From Planctomycetota bacterium (lineage in GTDB: Bacteria > Planctomycetota > Planctomycetia > Pirellulales > Pirellulaceae), in the NCBI GenBank assembly GCA_026692885.1, contig JAPLNJ010000929.1, positions 1 to 8,711 of the forward strand: 8,711 nucleotides of DNA, in the 5' to 3' direction. The notes beneath the pieces are model-generated. The model searched no databases. It had not been told where the DNA came from and saw only the letters and a list, made by a program, of their open reading frames with translations. Each line of letters begins with the position of its first letter. Position 1 is the stretch's first letter. Shown piece after piece: positions 4,879 through 8,711 of the stretch. Made by a program: the position numbers and the translations under genes.

Positions 4879-7053
4879 CTATTTCTTCGCCTGTCCGGCG
4901 ATAGCGCTGGCTTGGGCGGCCAGTTTCTTGTTGGCCGTCAGCTTTGCGACCTGCCCCATCGCCGCGGTCACTTCGGCGCGGTGGCTGGCCGCGATCTTCT
5001 CGGCGATGGCTACCGCGGCCTGACAGGCTTCCTCTTTCAGGACGGGATTCTCCAGGTGCGACGTGACTAGCGCGAGGGCTTCGACCGTCGGAACGTTACC
5101 CAGGGCGCTCAGCACCAATCGCTTCTCCTCGTCGCGCTCGGCCAGGGCCAGCGCCTCCTTCAGCGAGTCGAGCTTCTTTGCGGCGGGTGCGTCCTGCTGG
5201 GGCACGAGACGCACGAAGCCGCGTAGGGCCAGGATCTTGACCGTTTTGGTCGGGGCCGTCTTGACCAGTTCGGCTACCAGCGGCAGGGCGTCGGGCGTGG
5301 GCCAGTCGCACAGCACTCGCAACGCGGTGTCCTTGACCTGCGCATCGTTGTCAGCGACGGTTGCCTGGACGGTCTGCAGGGCTTTGGACCCGCCCGCCGC
5401 GCGCAACGCTCGCAACAGCGCCAACTTCGCCTCGCCCTGGGCGCCGCCGAACGCCCCGCAGATCGCATCGACGATCGCCGGGGGCGTGGACAGAGCCGTA
5501 AACGTGACGGTCTCCCGCTCGCGGACGGTCTTGCTTCCCGGTACGCCGTTGACGGTATAGTCGACGCGAAGCTGCTTGACAGACCCGTTGGCCGGATCGC
5601 CGAAGTTTTCGTTGGAGGCATCGACCGCCAAGGTGCCGGCTTTGACTAGGGCGGCCACCTGCTTGGTCACGTCGGCGGAGGGGCCTGCGGGCAGGACGCC
5701 GTACTCGGCCTTGACGATCACGACGTTTCCACTGGCAGGCCCACTTTGGCGGGCGCACAAGGCGCCGAGGGCGCTCTCGGCCGCCTGGGTCTCCCCGGTC
5801 GACTTGGCCTTGACCAGAATCTTCAGCAGGGCAGGCAACTCGGCCACCCCGGCCCGGTCGTGCAGGGCCTTGATCGCGGCCAGGCGGACGGTCTCGTCGG
5901 CGTCTTCGGCTGCCTTGAGCAGGCTGGCGGCCGACCCGGCGACGTTCCGCTGCCCGATCATCTCGACGGCCAGGCCGCGGACCTTGGCGTCTTGGTGGGC
6001 GAGCATGACCAAAATCGTGGCTTCCGCATCTTTGCCGGGGAAGTTGCTCAGACAGGCCCGCGCGGCGGCGGCCAGTTCGGCCTCGCCGGTCAACGACAGT
6101 TCGGCCAGCAGCGTCAAGGCAGGGGCGTAGCCCAGGTGCGTGAGGTTATGAATGGCGGCCAGGCGAACGTCGTCGGGGCCTTTGGCGGCTAGCGCCAGCA
6201 GACCGGGGCCGGCCGACGCGTCGCCTCGGTAGCCCAACGTGTTGACCAGCAGGATCTGCTTGTCTACGGGCAACTTGGGCAGTTCCTCGACCAGAGCGGC
6301 GGTCACCTCCGGGCCGGGCAGTTCCAGGGCCGACCGCGCGGCAGCGACCGTCAGGACGTAGTCCGCGCCGCGGATGGCTTCGAGCATCAGGGGGATGCCC
6401 GCCTGCTTACGGGTGAGGATGGCGCCGCGCAGGGCCGCGGCGCGGATTTGCTGCTGCGCCTGCGGCAGGCCGCGCAGACGGTCGTAGATCGCTTGCGAGG
6501 GGGCGCTCTGGCCCTGGGCCGACAACGCTTCGGCGCAGCGGAACAGGCCTTCCGCAATGGCGAGTTGGTTGGCGACCGACGCGCCGCTCAGGACACCGTC
6601 CAGGGCCTTGGCGGAAGCGGGGGTGCCGATCTTGCCCAAGGCGCGGGCGGCCGACTGAACAACGTCGGTGTCCGCGTCGGCGAGCAGCTTGGCCATCGCG
6701 TCGACGGACTGGGCGTCACGCCGCACGCCGAGGCTGCCGATCACGCCCATCAAGGGCCGGCCCTTGAGCTTGCCCAGGGCATCACGGAGAGCGGCATCCA
6801 CGGACGGGTCGGGGATGGTCTCTAAGGCGTAGCGGGCCATGTGCGAGAGTTGTTCATCGCCCAGCAGGGCGGTCAGCGTGGGGACGGCCACTTTGGTGCC
6901 GACCCGTGCCAGCGCACGCAAGGCGTCGACCTTCTCCTTCTGCGTCCCGTCCGACTTGAGCACGGCGATCCATTGGGCCTCCTGCGCGACGGCAGTGGCG
7001 GTGGCAGCCAGCAACGCGGCGGCCAGAGCGAAGTTCAGTATGCTTTTCCACAT
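4879..7053 (-). CDS. Secreted HEAT-repeat protein with embedded DNAJC11-C (DUF3395)-like domain
   Basis: The 724-residue protein starts with a Sec-type signal peptide: MWKSILNFALAAALLAATA, with likely cleavage after AVA (residue 23). I chose the ATG at 7053 because AAGGAG lies 11 bases upstream and the signal peptide starts there; an earlier in-frame ATG at 7197 would add 48 residues that overlap the upstream gene. Residues 25-435 and 520-724 are tandem helical repeats of the HEAT type, such as DADTDVVQSAARALGKIG (127-144) and DADETVRLAAIKAL (384-397), usually protein-binding scaffolds. Between them, residues 444-519 form a different, beta-rich stretch: YGVLP, DVTKQVAALVKAG, FGDPANGSVKQLRVDYTVNG. 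It resembles the DUF3395 domain. It sits 35 bases after the oxidoreductase gene, so the two are probably co-transcribed, and both products are exported. No catalytic residues are apparent. Confidence 0.9.
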   Translation of the reverse strand: MWKSILNFALAAALLAATATAVAQEAQWIAVLKSDGTQKEKVDALRALARVGTKVAVPTLTALLGDEQLSHMARYALETIPDPSVDAALRDALGKLKGRPLMGVIGSLGVRRDAQSVDAMAKLLADADTDVVQSAARALGKIGTPASAKALDGVLSGASVANQLAIAEGLFRCAEALSAQGQSAPSQAIYDRLRGLPQAQQQIRAAALRGAILTRKQAGIPLMLEAIRGADYVLTVAAARSALELPGPEVTAALVEELPKLPVDKQILLVNTLGYRGDASAGPGLLALAAKGPDDVRLAAIHNLTHLGYAPALTLLAELSLTGEAELAAAARACLSNFPGKDAEATILVMLAHQDAKVRGLAVEMIGQRNVAGSAASLLKAAEDADETVRLAAIKALHDRAGVAELPALLKILVKAKSTGETQAAESALGALCARQSGPASGNVVIVKAEYGVLPAGPSADVTKQVAALVKAGTLAVDASNENFGDPANGSVKQLRVDYTVNGVPGSKTVRERETVTFTALSTPPAIVDAICGAFGGAQGEAKLALLRALRAAGGSKALQTVQATVADNDAQVKDTALRVLCDWPTPDALPLVAELVKTAPTKTVKILALRGFVRLVPQQDAPAAKKLDSLKEALALAERDEEKRLVLSALGNVPTVEALALVTSHLENPVLKEEACQAAVAIAEKIAASHRAEVTAAMGQVAKLTANKKLAAQASAIAGQAKK
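5497..5724 (-). other. DUF3395 (DNAJC11 C-terminal)-like domain inside the HEAT protein
   Basis: Residues 444-519 of the HEAT protein follow the family pattern: an Ala-x-Tyr-Gly start (AEYG, 449-452), DVTKQVAALVKAGTL (461-475), N-x-x-FGDPANG (483-490), then K-x-L-x-V-x-YT-x-NG (493-503) and a final strand RERETVTFT (511-519). The same pattern appears, from memory, in many secreted planctomycete proteins. The assignment is by eye, not by profile search. Confidence 0.6.
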
Positions 7054-7064
7054 GATTGCGAATT

Positions 7065-7070
7065 CTCCTT
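7065..7070 (-). promoter_or_regulatory. Ribosome binding site fixing the HEAT gene start at 7053
   Basis: AAGGAG on the minus strand lies 11 bases before the ATG at 7053, within the 35-base gap after the upstream gene. It supports that start over the in-frame ATG at 7197. Confidence 0.7.
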
Positions 7071-7088
7071 GGTGAGAGCTGGAATGGG

Positions 7089-8399
7089 TTAGTACACGTA
7101 CGGTTCCCGCATGGCCCGCGAGCGGAGGTGGTTGGCCTCCTCGTCGTTGACGAACTCCTCCTTGACCGGGTCGAATTTGAGGTCGCGTTTGACCCACATG
7201 CAGATGTTGGCGGCGTGCACGGTGGTCATGGAGTGGTGCATGACGGACGGGTTGGCGACGGCCGGCTGGCGGCTCTTAACGCAGTCCAGGAAGTTCCGCA
7301 TGTGATTGAGTGCCCGGCCCGTACGGGCCACGTACTCGCCCACAACCTTCTTGAACTCGCCCAGCAGGGCTGGCGAGGAGACGTCGGGCTTGGAGTAGCC
7401 GTCGGCGGCGGAGGCCCAGCCCTCGGTGCCGTCGAACCGCTCGCCGCACGAGCCGTGCCAGTACTTGTCGCCACGCGACAGGATCATCTTCACGCCGTTG
7501 GCGAAGTGGGTGACCATGCCGTCACCCGTGTCGTTGGCGACGTACTCGTACTCGACGGGCGAGGCTTCGCCGCAACCCAGGCCCGCCTGGGCCTGGGCAA
7601 AGGTGTGCGCGCCCCATTCGCCGATGCAGCTGGTGTGGAAGTCGTAATGGCCCCGCCAGCCACCGGCGACGTAGCTGGGGTTGTAGGGCCGCCACGGGCA
7701 GGCGCCCAGCCAGGCGTCCCAGTCCACGTCCTCCTTGGGCGGCTCGGCGACGGCCGGCAGCCAGTCGTGTCGCATCTCGGCGGCATCCCAGGGAGCGATG
7801 TGGGCGTAGGCGGTGTGGATCTTGCCCAGCCGGCCTGTCAGAGCCATTTCGATGGCGAAGACGTGGTTGGCCTCGCTCAGACGCTGCGTACCCGTCTGGT
7901 AGACGCGGGCGTAGCGGCGGGCCGTCTCCACCACCGCCTGGCCCTCGGCGATCGTCATGCACGAGGGCTTCTCGCTGTAGACATCCTTGCCCGCTCGCAT
8001 CGCCAGGATCGACGCCATCGCGTGCCAGTGGTCGCCCGTGGCGATCAGCACCGCGTCGATATCCGTCCGCTCGGCCAGGAAGGCGCGAATCTCCGGGTAC
8101 ATCGCACAGTCCTGGTTGCTGTATTGCGAGTCTACGTACTTCTTGACCGCCAGACGCTGCTTCTTCTGCAGGTCGCAAATAGCGACGAACTGCACGTCGG
8201 GGTTGCCCATGATCCACTGCAGGTCGTGCATGCCACGGCCCTGGATGCCGATGCCCCCGACCACGATCTTCTCGCTGGGTGGGACGGCCCCGTTCTTGCC
8301 TAACACGGCCGCCGGAATGATCGTCGGTATCGCCAGGACGGCGCCCGCCTGGGCAGCCGCCCTCAAGAAACCACGTCGCGTCACTTCTGTTTTTCGCAT
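7089..8399 (-). CDS. Gfo/Idh/MocA family oxidoreductase with Tat signal
   Basis: The 436-residue protein is a probable NAD(P)-dependent oxidoreductase acting on a sugar or cyclitol, exported folded through the Tat pathway. The twin-arginine motif TRRGFLRAA (7-15) is followed by a hydrophobic stretch ending AAVLG (30-34). The Rossmann part has VVGGIGIQGRG (46-56) with GxGxxG and CDL (75-77) at the end of the second strand. The catalytic-lysine motif EKP is at 143-145, after ATGDHWHA (120-127). The C-terminal dehydrogenase-like part (about 170-430) carries EWGAHTFAQAQ (261-271), where many relatives have Asp before the Trp-Gly-x-His. I chose the ATG at 8399 because GGAGGAG lies 9 bases upstream and the Tat signal starts there; an in-frame ATG at 8636 would add 79 residues before the signal. 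The HEAT gene follows after 35 bases. Substrate is unknown. Confidence 0.96.
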   Translation of the reverse strand: MRKTEVTRRGFLRAAAQAGAVLAIPTIIPAAVLGKNGAVPPSEKIVVGGIGIQGRGMHDLQWIMGNPDVQFVAICDLQKKQRLAVKKYVDSQYSNQDCAMYPEIRAFLAERTDIDAVLIATGDHWHAMASILAMRAGKDVYSEKPSCMTIAEGQAVVETARRYARVYQTGTQRLSEANHVFAIEMALTGRLGKIHTAYAHIAPWDAAEMRHDWLPAVAEPPKEDVDWDAWLGACPWRPYNPSYVAGGWRGHYDFHTSCIGEWGAHTFAQAQAGLGCGEASPVEYEYVANDTGDGMVTHFANGVKMILSRGDKYWHGSCGERFDGTEGWASAADGYSKPDVSSPALLGEFKKVVGEYVARTGRALNHMRNFLDCVKSRQPAVANPSVMHHSMTTVHAANICMWVKRDLKFDPVKEEFVNDEEANHLRSRAMREPYVY

Positions 8400-8408
8400 G
8401 CTCAATTT

Positions 8409-8415
8409 CTCCTCC
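8409..8415 (-). promoter_or_regulatory. Ribosome binding site fixing the oxidoreductase start at 8399
   Basis: GGAGGAG on the minus strand is a near-ideal Shine-Dalgarno, 9 bases before the ATG at 8399. It decides the start in favour of the Tat-signal methionine. Confidence 0.8.
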
Positions 8416-8571
8416 GCTGTTAGGCTCACACGGGACACGGCTTGCGCGGCTCCCGCGATCGGAACGATACCGCCGGGCGCCCACGGATAGGAATTTTGAC
8501 CGCCCGCTGCCCAGGATGCAACCTGCCAACTGCCTGGAAACGGAGAATCGCCGTGACCGCGGCCCTGTGAG

Positions 8572-8640
8572 CCGCCAGGCGCTAGCCGCGGATTCTGGGC
8601 GAGAAGCGGCCAGTCTTCACCGGTGGCTAGCGCCAAGCGG
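8572..8640. repeat. Inverted repeat (GGCGCTAGCC core) upstream of the oxidoreductase
   Basis: The arm 8572-8587 (CCGCCAGGCGCTAGCC) pairs with 8625-8640 (GGCTAGCGCCAAGCGG) at 14 of 16 positions, across a 37-base interior. The core GGCGCTAGCC is perfect. It lies about 170-240 bases before the operon start. Its form resembles the other dispersed palindromes in this window but the sequence is a different family. A regulator site is an alternative. Confidence 0.6.
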
Positions 8641-8711
8641 TTTCTTGGTCCTGGCGCGTGAAGAATGAGATTTTACGGTTCCACAGTGCCGGGCCCCAGG
8701 CAGGGCTCAGA

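Larger units (their letters stand above)
8400..8711. other. Upstream leader of the oxidoreductase-HEAT operon
   Basis: No gene is seen in these 312 bases. An in-frame ATG at 8636 would extend the oxidoreductase, but the added residues are low in character and precede the Tat signal, so they are not accepted. The region should hold the operon promoter; I see no confident -35/-10 pair. It contains the ribosome binding site and the inverted repeat listed separately. Confidence 0.6.

Noticed and set aside
4687..5070. 127-residue plus-strand ORF beginning in the 38-bp palindrome
   Set aside because: It shares the LGLRLGSATSHPA string with the opposite strand, as expected for a palindrome, and runs antisense into the HEAT gene.
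7054..7197. N-terminal extension of the HEAT protein to an ATG at 7197
   Set aside because: It would overlap the oxidoreductase gene by about 109 bases and bury the signal peptide; the ATG at 7053 has its own ribosome binding site.
7056..8303. 415-residue plus-strand ORF opposite the oxidoreductase gene
   Set aside because: It is fully antisense to a clear Gfo/Idh/MocA gene, and its Val/Gly/His/Asp-rich composition is that of a GC-rich shadow frame, with no recognisable domain.

Overview
The window looks like GC-rich chromosomal DNA from a planctomycete, probably of the Pirellula/Rhodopirellula type. This is inferred from gene content and repeat style, not from a marker gene. The supporting signs are a Tat-exported Gfo/Idh/MocA oxidoreductase paired with a secreted HEAT-repeat protein, a cytoplasmic GH10-like protein of a kind often seen in planctomycetes, and palindromic intergenic repeats whose spurious translations (for example EGEAPAE, LGLRLGSATSHPA) are familiar from planctomycete genomes.

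Layout, left to right. (1) Positions 1-1285, minus strand: an HD-domain phosphohydrolase of the SAMHD1/YwfO (COG1078) type, with its C-terminus cut by the window edge. (2) 1286-1695: about 410 bases without a gene, holding one long-looped inverted repeat. (3) 1696-3189, minus: a GH10-fold protein with an unusual N-terminal region; the nucleophile glutamate appears present but the acid/base glutamate is not where expected. (4) 3190-3698: a divergent intergenic region with two large palindromic elements followed by the purC promoter area. (5) 3699-4586, plus: purC, SAICAR synthase. (6) 4587-4878: a convergent gap filled with palindromes, including a 38-bp stem. (7) 4879-7053, minus: a secreted HEAT-repeat protein with an embedded beta-rich domain resembling the DNAJC11 C-terminal (DUF3395) domain. 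(8) 7089-8399, minus: a Tat-signal Gfo/Idh/MocA oxidoreductase, whose stop lies 35 bases before the HEAT gene start, so the two probably form an operon. (9) 8400-8711: upstream leader with another inverted repeat.

How the genes work together. The only convincing functional unit is the oxidoreductase-HEAT pair, both exported and probably co-transcribed; its substrate cannot be told from sequence. purC is a housekeeping purine gene, and the HD protein is probably a nucleotide hydrolase, but nothing shows regulatory coupling between them. I found no mobile-element transposase, CRISPR array, tRNA or rRNA. The most unusual content is the dense set of palindromic repeats on both sides of purC and the apparently altered GH10 active site. 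I do not see a clear new multi-gene system.
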